64,000 nucleotides of DNA from Butyrivibrio sp. M55 (GCF_900116865.1 NZ_FPCD01000006.1:84116-148115), one strand, 5' to 3'; positions 1 to 9,928 are shown, counted from the first letter of the stretch. Made by a program: numbers and translations. Notes: a model not told the origin generated them from the sequence alone.

Positions 1-81
1 TATTCCTTAGAACCACATAGCTATGGTATTATATACAAGAGTCAAAAATTGGGGTAACAAAAACATGGTGGAGGTTACAAA

Positions 82-1110
82 ATGAAAAAATTCAAAGGCT
101 ATATGCATGGAATTAACCTTGGGGGATGGCTTTCACAGTGCAATCATACTAAGGAAAGATATGATAATTTCATTACGGAAGATGATTTTAAGGTAATAAA
201 GTCATGGGGGCTCGATCACATAAGAATCCCTGTTGACTATGAACTTGTTGAGGATGAAGCCGGAAACTATATAGAGGACGGTTTCGCATATATACAGAGA
301 GCAATCGAAACTTGCAAGAAGCTTGGACTTAATGTGGTTCTCGATCTTCATAAGACATTTGGTTACAGCTTTGATGATGGCGAGAATGAATCAGGCTTTT
401 TTGACAATGTAAAATATCAGGACAGATTCTATAAGCTCTGGGAGCAGTTTGCACAGAGATTTGGCAAGAACGCAGATATGCTTGCTTTTGAGCTTCTTAA
501 CGAAGTTACCAAAAAAGAGTATTGCGAAAAATGGAACGATATTTCTTACGAGTGCATCAGAAGAATAAGAAAGATTGCACCGAAGGTAAAGATCCTTGTA
601 GGCGGATATTACAACAACAGTATTGAGGCGCTCAAAGATCTTGCTGCTCCTTACGATGAAAACATTGTTTATAACTTCCATTGCTATGAGCCGCTTATTT
701 TCACACATCAGGGCGCGCACTGGATTGAGAAAATGAATGACGATTTCAGAATGCCTTATGATTCTACGTACGGCACATATATCGAGAATAACGACAGAGA
801 GCTTGATCACATAACAGGTGATATGTCATCATATGACAAGCAGGAGTTGATAAGTGCGAAGTACTTTGATGATTATCTTGCAGAGGCCGTTAAGATCGCG
901 GAAGAAAGAAACGTTCAGCTCTACTGCGGAGAATACGGAGTTATTGATAAGGCAAGTCCTGAGGACGCACTTAAGTGGTACAAGGACATCTGCGGATGCT
1001 TCGATAAATACGGAATCGGACGTGCGGCTTGGAGCTACAAAGAAATGGACTTCGGACTTTCGGATGAACGCATGAAGGGCGTTGTGGATAAGCTTATCAA
1101 ATTACTTTAA
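82..1110 (+). CDS. Glycoside hydrolase family 5 (cellulase-type), intracellular
   Basis: A 342-residue (beta/alpha)8-barrel glycosidase that by family membership hydrolyses beta-1,4 or related beta-glucosidic or mannosidic bonds by a retaining mechanism. The barrel opens with GINLGGW (residues 10-16). IRIP is at 47-50, the acid/base Glu is E141 in LLNE, and the nucleophile is E284 in YCGEYG. There is no signal peptide or anchor, so it probably acts in the cytoplasm on imported oligosaccharides, as some rumen Lachnospiraceae GH5 enzymes do. A GGTGGAGG ribosome site lies just upstream of the ATG. It stands alone, ended by a terminator. Substrate is not readable from sequence. Confidence 0.9.
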   Translation: MKKFKGYMHGINLGGWLSQCNHTKERYDNFITEDDFKVIKSWGLDHIRIPVDYELVEDEAGNYIEDGFAYIQRAIETCKKLGLNVVLDLHKTFGYSFDDGENESGFFDNVKYQDRFYKLWEQFAQRFGKNADMLAFELLNEVTKKEYCEKWNDISYECIRRIRKIAPKVKILVGGYYNNSIEALKDLAAPYDENIVYNFHCYEPLIFTHQGAHWIEKMNDDFRMPYDSTYGTYIENNDRELDHITGDMSSYDKQELISAKYFDDYLAEAVKIAEERNVQLYCGEYGVIDKASPEDALKWYKDICGCFDKYGIGRAAWSYKEMDFGLSDERMKGVVDKLIKLL

Positions 1111-1125
1111 TAATAATGATATTTA

Positions 1126-1153
1126 GGGGCGAAAAGTTATTTTTTGCCCCTTT
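1126..1153 (+). terminator. Rho-independent terminator after GH5 gene
   Basis: GGGGC with a following A run pairs with a T run and GCCCC across a short loop, then T-rich sequence follows. It separates the glycosidase from the ABC importer operon. Confidence 0.7.
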
Positions 1154-1179
1154 AATAAAGCATAAAAAGGGGAGAAACT

Positions 1180-2262
1180 ATGAAAAAGAGATTTTTGGAA
1201 TTGGCACTGGTGCTCACGATGATGTGTACCGGAGTATTTGGATGCGCAAATAAAGGTGCGCAGGAAGCAGGCGCAGAATCAAGCGCCGAGTCCGGTGCGG
1301 CAGACAGTTTGGGAGAAAGCGCATCGGATATAACTTCGGAAGCTGCGTCGCAGGCCGGAACGACCGACAGAAGCGGCAATCCGATAACTGTTCCGGGAAG
1401 TGTCGATACTATAATATCTATGGCACCGTCTACAACACAGATTCTCATCGACCTTGGACTTGGCGACAAAATAATAGCATGTGATACGTATTCTTTTGCC
1501 AGCTATTCTGCAGATCTCAAGGCCGATATTCCTCAGTTTGACATGATGACACCGGATCAGGAAAAGATTGTTTCGCTGAACGCCGACATTGTTTTTACGA
1601 CAGGAATGAGCGCAAGCCACGGCGATGATGTATTTGCTTCGGTAAAAGAAGCGGGAATCTGCGTGTGCGATATCCCAAGCAGTGCAAGCATAGCAGACAT
1701 TGAAGAGGATATTCTTTTCATCGGAGACATTGTAAAAAAGAGTGATGAGGCCAAAGAGCTTGTATCTAAAATGCAAGATACCATCGCTGATATTACAGCT
1801 GCATCAATGAATATAAAGGATGACCAGAAGAAGACGGTTCTTTTCGAGCTCTTTACACCATCTGCGGAGTCACCCACGATCTACACTGCAGGTTCGGGCA
1901 CATATATCACCGAGATGATCGAGCTTATCGGTGCTGAGAATGTTGCGGGAAAAGAAAAGGATGACTGGCCGGCGCTCACAGAAGAAGCGGCCATCGCGAT
2001 GGACCCTCAGGTTATCCTCACTGCAGATATGTATACAGATGATGTTATAAACGTGCTTCTTGGAATGAGCGGCTGGGAGAATGTAACAGCCATCAAGAAC
2101 AAGGCGGTTTATCAGATAGACAATGATACTGTAAACAGACCGAACCACCATGTGGTGAGCGCTATGATCGAGATGGCGAAGGTTGTTTATCCCGAAGTAT
2201 ATAAGGATCTGAAAGATCCTTTCGCAAATGACGATGCAGAAGAGGAAAAGCCCGCAGCATAA
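1180..2262 (+). CDS. Fe3+-siderophore/cobalamin-type ABC transporter substrate-binding lipoprotein
   Basis: A 360-residue binding protein of the helical-backbone class (BtuF/FhuD/TroA-like). A lipoprotein signal with lipobox VFGC puts the lipidated cysteine at C22. An Ala/Ser/Glu-rich linker of about 40 residues precedes the ligand-binding domain, which starts near NPITVPGSVDTIISM. It would sit on the outer face of the membrane and hand ligand to the FecCD-type permease encoded 3 bp downstream. The ligand (siderophore iron, heme or corrinoid) cannot be told from sequence; no cobalamin riboswitch or clear Fur box was seen. Start fixed by AAGGGGAG eight bases before the ATG. Confidence 0.88.
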   Translation: MKKRFLELALVLTMMCTGVFGCANKGAQEAGAESSAESGAADSLGESASDITSEAASQAGTTDRSGNPITVPGSVDTIISMAPSTTQILIDLGLGDKIIACDTYSFASYSADLKADIPQFDMMTPDQEKIVSLNADIVFTTGMSASHGDDVFASVKEAGICVCDIPSSASIADIEEDILFIGDIVKKSDEAKELVSKMQDTIADITAASMNIKDDQKKTVLFELFTPSAESPTIYTAGSGTYITEMIELIGAENVAGKEKDDWPALTEEAAIAMDPQVILTADMYTDDVINVLLGMSGWENVTAIKNKAVYQIDNDTVNRPNHHVVSAMIEMAKVVYPEVYKDLKDPFANDDAEEEKPAA

Positions 2263-2265
2263 AAT

Positions 2266-3291
2266 ATGGATACAAAAAAGCAGATAAGAAAAATCTTTTT
2301 TATCATATTGATCACGGCTATATCGCTGGCGTTGTGTATATGCGCGGGAAGCGTTCTTCTTTCTGTGCGTGAGATGGCCGATATTCTTGCACATAAGATG
2401 TTTGGCAGGGCGCTTCCGGATACGGTGAATGTTTCAAATGTTTCCATCTTGTGGGAAATTAGGATGCCGAGGGTTTTCTGCGCATTTTTTGCGGGAGCGG
2501 CGCTGTCACTGAGCGGAGCCGTGATGCAGGCGGTGCTTCAGAATCCTTTGGCATCGTCTTATACAATGGGCGTTTCGGCGGGAGCTTCGCTTGGAGCGGC
2601 AGTTGTGATTATAACCGGAGCGGCGGGGAGTGTGCTTGGTTATTTCCTTCTTCCGGCAGCAGGCTTTGGTGCGGGACTTCTTACGGTGTTTCTCGTGATA
2701 GCTTTTGCGGCAAGGATTGACAGAAATATGCAAAACAACACTTTGATCCTGTTCGGTATGGTTTTTTCGCTCTTTGTAAATGCGATGCTCACGATACTTA
2801 GCACAATGTCGAGCGAGCACGTGCAGAGACTTATCATGTGGCAGATGGGCTCTTTTTCGGGGAAAAGATGGGTTCATGTTGCCGCACTTTGCATCTGTAC
2901 TTTGATCGGAGGATTTCTCCTTATCTTTTTCCACAGAGAACTGGATATCATGACTTTTGGCGAAGAGCAGGCGATGAGCATAGGCGTCGATATTAAGAGG
3001 AAAAAGACAATGCTTCTTGCGATAGCATCTTTCCTTACGGGTGCGGCTGTATGCTTTTCGGGAATTATAGGTTTTGTCGACCTTACGATTCCTCAGATTG
3101 TGCGAAAGATATTTGGCGCAAAGCACAGCGTGGTGCTTCCGATGTCGATGCTTCTCGGCGGTGTATTTATGGCGCTTGCCGACATGGTTTCGAGGACGAT
3201 AATGGCGCCGAGGGAAATTCCTGTCGGTGCGGTCACCGCGATAATCGGTGTTCCTGTATTTGTCTGGATCTATTTCAAGGGGAGGGAGTGA
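2266..3291 (+). CDS. FecCD-family ABC transporter permease
   Basis: A 341-residue polytopic membrane protein with about ten hydrophobic segments. Family landmarks are the early RMPRVFCAFFAGAALSLSGA block, with QNPLASSYTMGVSAGAS after it, and the GIIGFVDLTIPQI region near the end. It forms the channel dimer of a type II importer for iron-chelate or B12-like ligands. It follows the binding protein by 3 bp and precedes the ATPase by 3 bp, so the three genes are one transcription unit. Length is typical for FecCD permeases. Confidence 0.92.
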   Translation: MDTKKQIRKIFFIILITAISLALCICAGSVLLSVREMADILAHKMFGRALPDTVNVSNVSILWEIRMPRVFCAFFAGAALSLSGAVMQAVLQNPLASSYTMGVSAGASLGAAVVIITGAAGSVLGYFLLPAAGFGAGLLTVFLVIAFAARIDRNMQNNTLILFGMVFSLFVNAMLTILSTMSSEHVQRLIMWQMGSFSGKRWVHVAALCICTLIGGFLLIFFHRELDIMTFGEEQAMSIGVDIKRKKTMLLAIASFLTGAAVCFSGIIGFVDLTIPQIVRKIFGAKHSVVLPMSMLLGGVFMALADMVSRTIMAPREIPVGAVTAIIGVPVFVWIYFKGRE

Positions 3292-3294
3292 ACT

Positions 3295-4065
3295 ATGCTG
3301 ATTCGTTGTGAAAATGTCGTATGCGGATACGGTAAAACACCTTCCGAAAATCCGGTGCTGAACGGGATAAATCTTGATATCGAAGAGGGCAAGAGCTATT
3401 GCATCCTCGGAGCAAACGGATGCGGCAAGACGACGCTTCTAAGGGCGCTTTCGGGAATGCTTCCGTATGAGGGTAGTATAAGTCTTGAAGGTAAGCAGGT
3501 TTCAATGCTTAAGCGAAAAGAGATTGCATCCAAGATGGCTATGCTGAGCCAGATCTCACAGATTTACTTTTCATATACGGTTGAAGAAGCAGTGATGCTT
3601 GGAAGGTACCTGTACGCTGACAATTTCCTCGGAATCCCCGGGAAAAGGGACAGAGAGATAGTTGCCGAGTGCATAGAAAAGAACGGCTTAAAAAATCTCA
3701 GAAAACGCCAGATAAGCAGTCTTTCGGGCGGACAGATGCAGAGAATGCTTCTTGCAAGGACAATGGCGCAGATGACGCCTATAATCATACTCGACGAGCC
3801 GACCAATCACCTTGATCTTAAGTACAGGGCAGAACTTGAAAATTTTTTGAAAGAGTGGAAGAAGGACAGCGGACACACGCTTATCGGTGTCTTCCATGAC
3901 ATAAATTCCGCGGTTGAGATTGGCGATGAATTTATCTTTATGAAGGATGGTAAGATAGCCATGAAAGGGGCAAAAGAGATGCTTCTTGACGGCGACGAAC
4001 TTAAGAAAATCTATGGAATGGATGTAAAGGGTTATATGAAGAAACAGCTGTCATTTTGGATGTGA
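3295..4065 (+). CDS. FecE/FhuC-type ABC transporter ATP-binding protein
   Basis: A 256-residue ATPase powering the preceding permease. Walker A is GANGCGKTT (39-47), the signature is LSGGQMQR, and Walker B is IIILDEPTNHLDL with the usual D-loop, followed by the H-loop histidine in GVFHDIN. It begins 3 bp after the permease stop with GGGAGGGAG as ribosome site. It is the last gene of the importer; AT-rich repeat DNA follows and the sequence style changes into the accessory island. Confidence 0.93.
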   Translation: MLIRCENVVCGYGKTPSENPVLNGINLDIEEGKSYCILGANGCGKTTLLRALSGMLPYEGSISLEGKQVSMLKRKEIASKMAMLSQISQIYFSYTVEEAVMLGRYLYADNFLGIPGKRDREIVAECIEKNGLKNLRKRQISSLSGGQMQRMLLARTMAQMTPIIILDEPTNHLDLKYRAELENFLKEWKKDSGHTLIGVFHDINSAVEIGDEFIFMKDGKIAMKGAKEMLLDGDELKKIYGMDVKGYMKKQLSFWM

Positions 4066-4077
4066 GAGTGTGTGAAA

Positions 4078-4171
4078 GATAACAAAATATAATATATGAT
4101 AACAAAAGATAAAAAATATAGTATAATAATAACAAAAGATAAAAGATAATGTATAAAGATAAAAGTGGAGG
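4078..4171 (+). promoter_or_regulatory. AT-rich repeated leader of the accessory island
   Basis: The 14-mer AACAAAAGATAAAA occurs at 4101-4114 and again at 4131-4144, exactly 30 bp apart, with further degenerate copies around. A TATAAT hexamer sits at 4122-4127 between them but no good -35 is visible. This is likely the promoter region of the ATPase-helicase transcript. GGAGG at 4167-4171 is the ribosome site for the next gene. Confidence 0.45.
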
Positions 4172-4175
4172 AAAG

Positions 4176-5261
4176 ATGGAAAAGCGAGTTGATCCGTTTA
4201 CCAGAACACCGGGGATTGCAGGAGCGGCTTATATTGATACATGTATAGCGGATGAAATCATCAATAATTTTACAAGCGAGGAGTCCTCGAAATATGTTTA
4301 TAAGATAACCGGTATAAGGGGATCCGGCAAATCAGTAGAATACGGGAATGTCATACGTGCGCTTAAAACTAATAAGAAGTGGCTTGTATATCCTCTTTCT
4401 GCTGCAGGAGATGCTGTTAAGACTTTTATATCCAAACTTAGTATGGAGAGCTTTATAGATTCCAAGAGTAGGGTAACTGAGGTCAGTTCTTCGGTTTCGG
4501 CGAGTGGAAATGTTTATGTGGCTTCGGGTAAAGGTGAGGTAAGTGTCGGGAAAAAGGTTTCCGATAATGAGCATTTTTATTCTGATGAAGCGATGCTTAC
4601 TAAGATGGTAGCAGAAGCAAATAAGAAAAAATATAATGTTCTGGTTGGAGTAGATGATATTTCCAAGACGCCGGAAATGATCAGACTTTTATCGATGATA
4701 GGTTCGATGATACTTGAAGGAATGCATATTTATTTGCTGGTAACAGGTTTGGCTGAAAATATTGAGGAGTTTTCATCAGAAAAAAACCTTACTTTTTTCA
4801 AGAGAGCAGATGAACTTGAGATAAAGGGATTAAACAAATATGATATTACGGCCATGTATCAGAAACTGTTGAAAATAGATGCTGTGGAAGCAAAAAAAAT
4901 CGAAGAGGAAACCAAAGGATATGCTTATGCATATCAGGTACTTGGGTCTCTTTATTTCGGTAAACAGAAGAATGAGACACTAAACGATATTATTCCCGAA
5001 TTTGAAAGGATAATGTTTAGAGATTCATATGATCTTGTCTGGAAATCTTTGAGTAACGGTGAAAAAGAAGTTGTCAGATGCATATGTAAGACCAAAGACG
5101 GTAAAGCTGAAGATATTAAAAAACTTATGGCGAATGCAGCTTCGTATTCGGTTTATAGGAGCAGATTGATAAACAAACATCTTGTCAGCGACGAAATAAG
5201 AGGATATATGAAGCTCAGACTTCCGCATTTTGACAAGTTTGTAGAGATTTGGGGAGAATGA
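4176..5261 (+). CDS. P-loop ATPase with C-terminal winged-helix-like region
   Basis: A 361-residue protein from the ATG placed four bases after GGAGG; an in-frame ATG at 4149 has no ribosome site. Walker A is GIRGSGKS (46-53) and Walker B is VLVGVDD (155-161), resembling archaeal-ATPase/STAND-like AAA proteins. The last 80 residues (around DLVWKSLSNGEKEVVRCIC and the stretch that follows) look like a winged helix, as in many such ATPases. A Ser/Val-rich insertion (about 101-128) is unusual. Its stop overlaps the helicase start as ATGA, implying translational coupling and a shared task, probably on DNA. The function is not known; a defence or mobile-element role is only a possibility. Confidence 0.7.
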   Translation: MEKRVDPFTRTPGIAGAAYIDTCIADEIINNFTSEESSKYVYKITGIRGSGKSVEYGNVIRALKTNKKWLVYPLSAAGDAVKTFISKLSMESFIDSKSRVTEVSSSVSASGNVYVASGKGEVSVGKKVSDNEHFYSDEAMLTKMVAEANKKKYNVLVGVDDISKTPEMIRLLSMIGSMILEGMHIYLLVTGLAENIEEFSSEKNLTFFKRADELEIKGLNKYDITAMYQKLLKIDAVEAKKIEEETKGYAYAYQVLGSLYFGKQKNETLNDIIPEFERIMFRDSYDLVWKSLSNGEKEVVRCICKTKDGKAEDIKKLMANAASYSVYRSRLINKHLVSDEIRGYMKLRLPHFDKFVEIWGE

Positions 5262-7426
5262 CAGACAAGGAATTTATTGATAAATACGGACAAAAACTTA
5301 ATAATGAGCAGATTGCAGCTGTAAGAGCGGTTGAGGGCTTCGTTCTGCTTCTTGCAGTTCCGGGAAGCGGCAAGACAACGGTCCTTATAAATCGTCTCGG
5401 ATATATGCTCTATGTAAAAGGAATACGACCTGAAAATATACTCACTCTTACCTATACCGTTGCCGCAACAAAGGATATGGCAAGACGATTTGAATCTGTA
5501 TTTGGAAGAGCTTCCTCTAATTCACTTGAATTTAGGACAATTAATGGAATCTGCTACGAAATAATAAGAGAATATGGAAGACGTATCGGCAAAAAGCCTT
5601 TTGATCTTATAACGGACGATAAGTTATCCGGAAAAATCCTTACTGACATATATACCGAAGTAATGGAAGAGTATCCCACAGAAAGCGATATAAAGAATGT
5701 TCGCACTCTTATAACATATTGTAAGAACATGCTTCTTACGGAAGATGAGATAAAAAAGCGCGGAGAAGACGAAGGACTAGACCTCTTTAAAATATACGAT
5801 CGTTACAATGCAGAATTAAAAGCAAGAAGTTTGATGGATTATGACGATCAGATGATCTATGCCTATAGAATGCTCAAAAGCTCTTCGGAGATGCTTTCTT
5901 TTTTCAAGAACAGGTATAAATACGTATGCGTAGATGAAGCACAGGATACTTCAAAAAGTCAGCATATGATAATCTCACTTCTTGCCGGAGAAAACGGTAA
6001 TCTTTTCATGGTGGGAGATGAAGACCAGAGTATTTACGGTTTTAGAGCCGCATACCCCGATGCACTTCTTAATTTTGAAAAAGACCATAGAGGTGCAAGA
6101 GTTCTTGTAATGAATAAAAACTACAGATCAAATGCCAAGATTGTTGAGACGGCAGATCTTTTTATACAAAAGAACTTTAACCGCCACAATAAGCATATGT
6201 GCGCAGAAAGAGAAGCTTCTTCAGAAATAAACTACGTAACATTAAAGAGCAGAGATTCGCAATATAAATATCTTTTTGAAATGGCCGGGGCAAGTGATTC
6301 AGGGCTTGCGATTCTCTACAGGGATAACGAAAGTATTATTCCGCTTATCGATCTTCTCGAGAGAGAAGATTTTTCTTATAGAATAAAAAGTACTGATATG
6401 TCTTTTTTCTCAAACAGAGTAGTGGTTGATATTGCCAATATACTGAAATTTGCGTTAAATCCGTCGGATCCTGCGCTTTTTATGAATATCTACTTCAAGT
6501 TCCAAACATATCTTCGCAAACCTGATGCAGAGAAAATGATCTATATAGCAGACAGAAAGCACATCGGTATTTTGGATGCCGCAGAGAGTATTGATCTAAA
6601 CGGGAGAGTCCTAGGGAATGTAAGGGCTCTCAGAACACATTTTAGAAACATGGCTATGGAGCCTCCGGTCAAAGCGCTTAATCGTATTGATAAATATATG
6701 GGATATGGTGATTATCTGAAAGATAACAACATTGCCACAAATAAGCTCTTTATATTAAAGATGCTGGCAAAAAAAGAAAAGACCATTCCCGGTTTCCTTG
6801 AAAGGCTCGACCTGCTTCGCAAGATACTGACGGAAAAGAGAGAAGATTATAAGGCAAAACTTATTCTTTCGACCATCCACTCCAGCAAGGGGCTTGAATA
6901 TGATAATGTTGTTCTGATGGACGTGATAAATGGCGTATTTCCCGGCAAGATGATCAAGAACTTTAAGAGCGCAACACCACAAGAGAAGCGCGATTACGAA
7001 GAGGAGCGCCGGATTTTTTATGTGGGCATCACCAGGGCAAAAGATAATCTGACAATACTTAAATACGATGATGCACCATCGATGTTCACAGGTGAGCTTT
7101 CACCCAAGAAAAAAAAGGATATGGCAAAAACGCATGCAAATGCGAAAAAGGTAGAAAACGTTTTGTTAAAACCGACTCCGCTTCTAAAAAAGAAATCTGT
7201 TCCCGTTACATCCGGCGTAAATGTTCCGGACAATCTTATTATCGGAGAACGAATAATTCAGACAAAATACGGAGAAGGCATTATAACAGATGTTTCTTGG
7301 GATGATGATGAAGTGCCGACCAAATTCACTGTAAAATTCGATAACGGAATTGAAAGGAAATTCATATATCCCTTTGCATTTACTACCGGGATGAGGATAC
7401 ATAATGAGAATACTAAAAAGAAATAG
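5258..7426 (+). CDS. UvrD/PcrA-like superfamily 1A helicase, copy 1
   Basis: A 722-residue ATP-dependent 3'-5' DNA helicase. Walker A is AVPGSGKTT (33-41), Walker B is CVDEAQDTS, motif III is GDEDQSIYGFRAA, and the later motifs are STIHSSKGLEYDNVVL and EERRIFYVGITRAKD. A Lys-rich linker leads to a C-terminal Tudor-like domain (KYGEGII, then FDNGIERKF) like that of PcrA, which binds RNA polymerase. The start is the ATG in the ATGA overlap with the ATPase stop; a closely related second copy begins with the same MTDKEFIDKYG. The 2B domain is shortened relative to PcrA. It overlaps the following lipoprotein gene by 23 bp. Confidence 0.88.
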   Translation: MTDKEFIDKYGQKLNNEQIAAVRAVEGFVLLLAVPGSGKTTVLINRLGYMLYVKGIRPENILTLTYTVAATKDMARRFESVFGRASSNSLEFRTINGICYEIIREYGRRIGKKPFDLITDDKLSGKILTDIYTEVMEEYPTESDIKNVRTLITYCKNMLLTEDEIKKRGEDEGLDLFKIYDRYNAELKARSLMDYDDQMIYAYRMLKSSSEMLSFFKNRYKYVCVDEAQDTSKSQHMIISLLAGENGNLFMVGDEDQSIYGFRAAYPDALLNFEKDHRGARVLVMNKNYRSNAKIVETADLFIQKNFNRHNKHMCAEREASSEINYVTLKSRDSQYKYLFEMAGASDSGLAILYRDNESIIPLIDLLEREDFSYRIKSTDMSFFSNRVVVDIANILKFALNPSDPALFMNIYFKFQTYLRKPDAEKMIYIADRKHIGILDAAESIDLNGRVLGNVRALRTHFRNMAMEPPVKALNRIDKYMGYGDYLKDNNIATNKLFILKMLAKKEKTIPGFLERLDLLRKILTEKREDYKAKLILSTIHSSKGLEYDNVVLMDVINGVFPGKMIKNFKSATPQEKRDYEEERRIFYVGITRAKDNLTILKYDDAPSMFTGELSPKKKKDMAKTHANAKKVENVLLKPTPLLKKKSVPVTSGVNVPDNLIIGERIIQTKYGEGIITDVSWDDDEVPTKFTVKFDNGIERKFIYPFAFTTGMRIHNENTKKK

Positions 7427-8213
7427 AATTATAGCAACTATTGGCATAGCATTGATGATTTTATTAATAACCGCAGGATGTGGTTCAAATAAGAATTCAG
7501 ACAACGAGTCCGGCGTGACCGACGAAGCAGCAATAGTTTTAAGCAATGAAGAGAGTACCGCAAACACTGAAGATGCTGCTTCGGAAGAATCTTCGGTCAC
7601 CCCAATTATATCAGAGAAGTATATTGCAGATTACAATTCGTATGATGAGCTTATTGAAGATATAAAGAACTTACTGGATGTAATGGAAGAATCTGATGAA
7701 GATACTTTTTTTGATCGGGCGGAGAAGTATGAATGGTTTACATCTTGCATGTGGTATCATTTACAGAATGATAGTTTTGGATATTTACAAGTGGATATTG
7801 ATGGGGACGGAGTAGACGAATTACTTTTGGGAACTGATGTGTATATTGACAATATGTATACCATTAGAGACGGTAAAGTTGTTCCTGTATTTGAAAGCCT
7901 TTCAGAAAGAGAGTCCTATGTTTTATATGAAGACGGCGTTTTTGTAAAAGATATATATTATCCGGATGACTATTATAGTACTGAATATTTTAAATACACA
8001 GCGGGAAAGCAGGAGTTTATTGAAGGTATTTATAATAATGTTACCATCTTTGACAGGGAAAAGGGTGAGTATCAGGAGGACATCTACTATTCTGATAGTT
8101 CTTCGAAGGAACGTGAATTGACTAGAAAAGAGTATTTTGAGATGGGTGAAGAGCTTCAGCATAAATATAATTTACCAAAGTTTCAACTTCATCTATTTAA
8201 GGAAAAACAATGA
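7404..8213 (+). CDS. Type A lipoprotein with DxDxDG calcium-loop motif, copy A1
   Basis: A 269-residue predicted lipoprotein. The signal ends in ITAGC with lipidated C26, then comes a Ser/Glu/Asn-rich linker to about residue 70. The body holds DIDGDGVDE (131-139), the acidic loop seen in dockerin, FG-GAP and EF-hand-like calcium sites. The C-terminal ends LHLFKEKQ, a tail shared by its paralogues. It begins inside the 3' end of the helicase gene and its stop overlaps the next start as ATGA. I do not recognise a named family. It is exported and membrane-anchored, and Ca2+ binding is inferred only from the motif. The paralogue is at 17409-18167. Confidence 0.75.
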   Translation: MRILKRNRIIATIGIALMILLITAGCGSNKNSDNESGVTDEAAIVLSNEESTANTEDAASEESSVTPIISEKYIADYNSYDELIEDIKNLLDVMEESDEDTFFDRAEKYEWFTSCMWYHLQNDSFGYLQVDIDGDGVDELLLGTDVYIDNMYTIRDGKVVPVFESLSERESYVLYEDGVFVKDIYYPDDYYSTEYFKYTAGKQEFIEGIYNNVTIFDREKGEYQEDIYYSDSSSKERELTRKEYFEMGEELQHKYNLPKFQLHLFKEKQ

Positions 8214-9928
8214 GATTACGAATAATACTTCCGCTTTCTATACTTATACTTGCAACCGCATGTGAATCCCAAAATAAAAAACTGATCGAAATAGAATCTG
8301 AGCTTGTTCAAGATCAGGGAAGTGCTCAGATCAGTGTTTATAATGACGATTATATGGATCATGGCAAGAAAAAGAATTATACCTACATTGATATAATCAA
8401 AGACAATGAAGTCAAAGCAACCATAAATACATATCGCTATTTGGATAAAGTTACCGATATTGATTGTTTTGACTTTAATGATGATGAAATGAAAGATATT
8501 GCTCTAATTGGCTATTCAGGATCCGAACCCAAAATTCTTCTGTATGAATCTGATTCTGAATATCATTACGATGTATTTTCCAGATGGAGCAATGTGGGTG
8601 ATATTATCAGTGGGGCTTTAGACGATGATTTTTCAATGAATGAATTAAAAGATATACTTGGAAATTATTGGTCATCAGATAGAGCTATGGAAATGTTGGA
8701 AACGGATGACTGGTCATGCGAAGCCGGTGATTATAAGGAAGCCTATGCTTCTATCGCAAGAATATTTGAATCGGGATTAAAAGGTGTAAAGTATGACCTT
8801 GTTGATATAGATGGTAATGAGCCGCTTGAACTTGTAATAAGTACAGGAGGAGTTGTTGCTGCATTTAACTATGACGGAGGCTACGCTCACAAATTTTTGG
8901 TTGGCACTCTAGGTTTGGTTGCAAGTAGAGAGTATGAATATTCTCCCGGAAAGAGCATTATCCGGCATTTAGGCGGCAATTCGCCGACTGCAGTTTATTA
9001 CAAAGAGTATATTCCGATACTTGAAGGATTTGAACAGGGGGATAGCGTTGCCTTTTTAGAATGTCATATCAATGATTTTGATGATGATGGTGAAATTACT
9101 GGCGAAGAATGGGAAATGAGTTCTCCGGAATCTGAAATTGCATATAAAACATGGTATGAAAACTGGTCAGAGAACGAAATGAGCGTTGATGAACTAAAAA
9201 AATTAGTTGATGGTTACAGCGCCCTTGATTATGAAGATCTTTCCGGTTATCTCAGTTTTGATGAATTCATAAAAAAGCTTGAAAATGAAGAAATAGAAGA
9301 AAAGCAGGAAACAACTGAAATTGATTATAGCTTGTATGAGGAGTTTGTTGAAAGCTTAAAAACAAATATGAAAAAAGAATCGTTGGAATTGCTCTATGAC
9401 ATTGTAGATGAATGGGATCTGGGGCTTTCAGAGGGGCTGTCTTCTTATGCTAAAGATGATCCTAATGCAGAAAGTATGTGGTATTTGCAAAAGGATATTG
9501 ATGGTGACGGAGTGGATGAGCTTCTTTTTGGAACGGGTGATCCGGATGATAAGCCTGATATATGGCGTGGTGATGATTATATATGCGATTTGTTTACTAT
9601 TCGGAACAGAAGGCTTCTACATGTATTTGAGGGAAATTGCAAAAACAGGTACTATCTTTGCGAAGATGGAACTATAGAAAATGAGTTTGGTAGTGGTTCG
9701 TCAATGGACAAAGGATTTTATAGATACAGTAAAGGAGAATTGCAATTTTTAGAGTGTATTTCTTCGTACGCGGATTATTCTGATGATAATGTAGGAAGCC
9801 GTTGCTACTATGCCAATAAAGATGGTAATGCACGTAAATTGACTGAAAAAGAATATGATGTTATGGGTGAAGAGCTTGAGCGTAAATATAATAAACAAAA
9901 GTTGCAGCTTCATCCTTTCAAGGATTAA
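8210..9928 (+). CDS. Type B lipoprotein (B1): repeat-containing, EF-hand loop, fused type A domain
   Basis: A 572-residue predicted lipoprotein with lipobox ATAC and lipidated C18. The N-terminal domain (about 25-130) contains IEIESELVQDQG and DFNDDEMKDIALIG. A second acidic loop is YDLVDIDGNEPLELV. A canonical 12-residue EF-hand loop is DFDDDGEITGEE (289-300). The C-terminal third is homologous to the type A lipoproteins, with DIDGDGVDE at 429-437 and the LHPFKD end. B1 is therefore an N-terminal B domain plus an A domain. It starts at ATGA overlapping A1. The function is unknown; the several acidic loops suggest a Ca2+-stabilised surface protein. Paralogues are at 15648-17357 and 18164-19705. 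Confidence 0.72.
   Translation: MRLRIILPLSILILATACESQNKKLIEIESELVQDQGSAQISVYNDDYMDHGKKKNYTYIDIIKDNEVKATINTYRYLDKVTDIDCFDFNDDEMKDIALIGYSGSEPKILLYESDSEYHYDVFSRWSNVGDIISGALDDDFSMNELKDILGNYWSSDRAMEMLETDDWSCEAGDYKEAYASIARIFESGLKGVKYDLVDIDGNEPLELVISTGGVVAAFNYDGGYAHKFLVGTLGLVASREYEYSPGKSIIRHLGGNSPTAVYYKEYIPILEGFEQGDSVAFLECHINDFDDDGEITGEEWEMSSPESEIAYKTWYENWSENEMSVDELKKLVDGYSALDYEDLSGYLSFDEFIKKLENEEIEEKQETTEIDYSLYEEFVESLKTNMKKESLELLYDIVDEWDLGLSEGLSSYAKDDPNAESMWYLQKDIDGDGVDELLFGTGDPDDKPDIWRGDDYICDLFTIRNRRLLHVFEGNCKNRYYLCEDGTIENEFGSGSSMDKGFYRYSKGELQFLECISSYADYSDDNVGSRCYYANKDGNARKLTEKEYDVMGEELERKYNKQKLQLHPFKD

Noticed and set aside
2506..3126. 206-residue minus-strand frame opposite the FecCD permease
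   Set aside because: A shadow of a well-supported gene, rich in Arg/His/Ser with no start signal.
4078..4171. Attachment site or integrase-borne island end
   Set aside because: The direct AT-rich repeats are short and close together, there is no tRNA and no integrase gene, and no matching copy near 19950-20094.
4176..7426. Gabija defence system (GajA-GajB)
   Set aside because: The helicase fits the UvrD-like part, but the ATPase lacks the OLD-type TOPRIM nuclease region of GajA.
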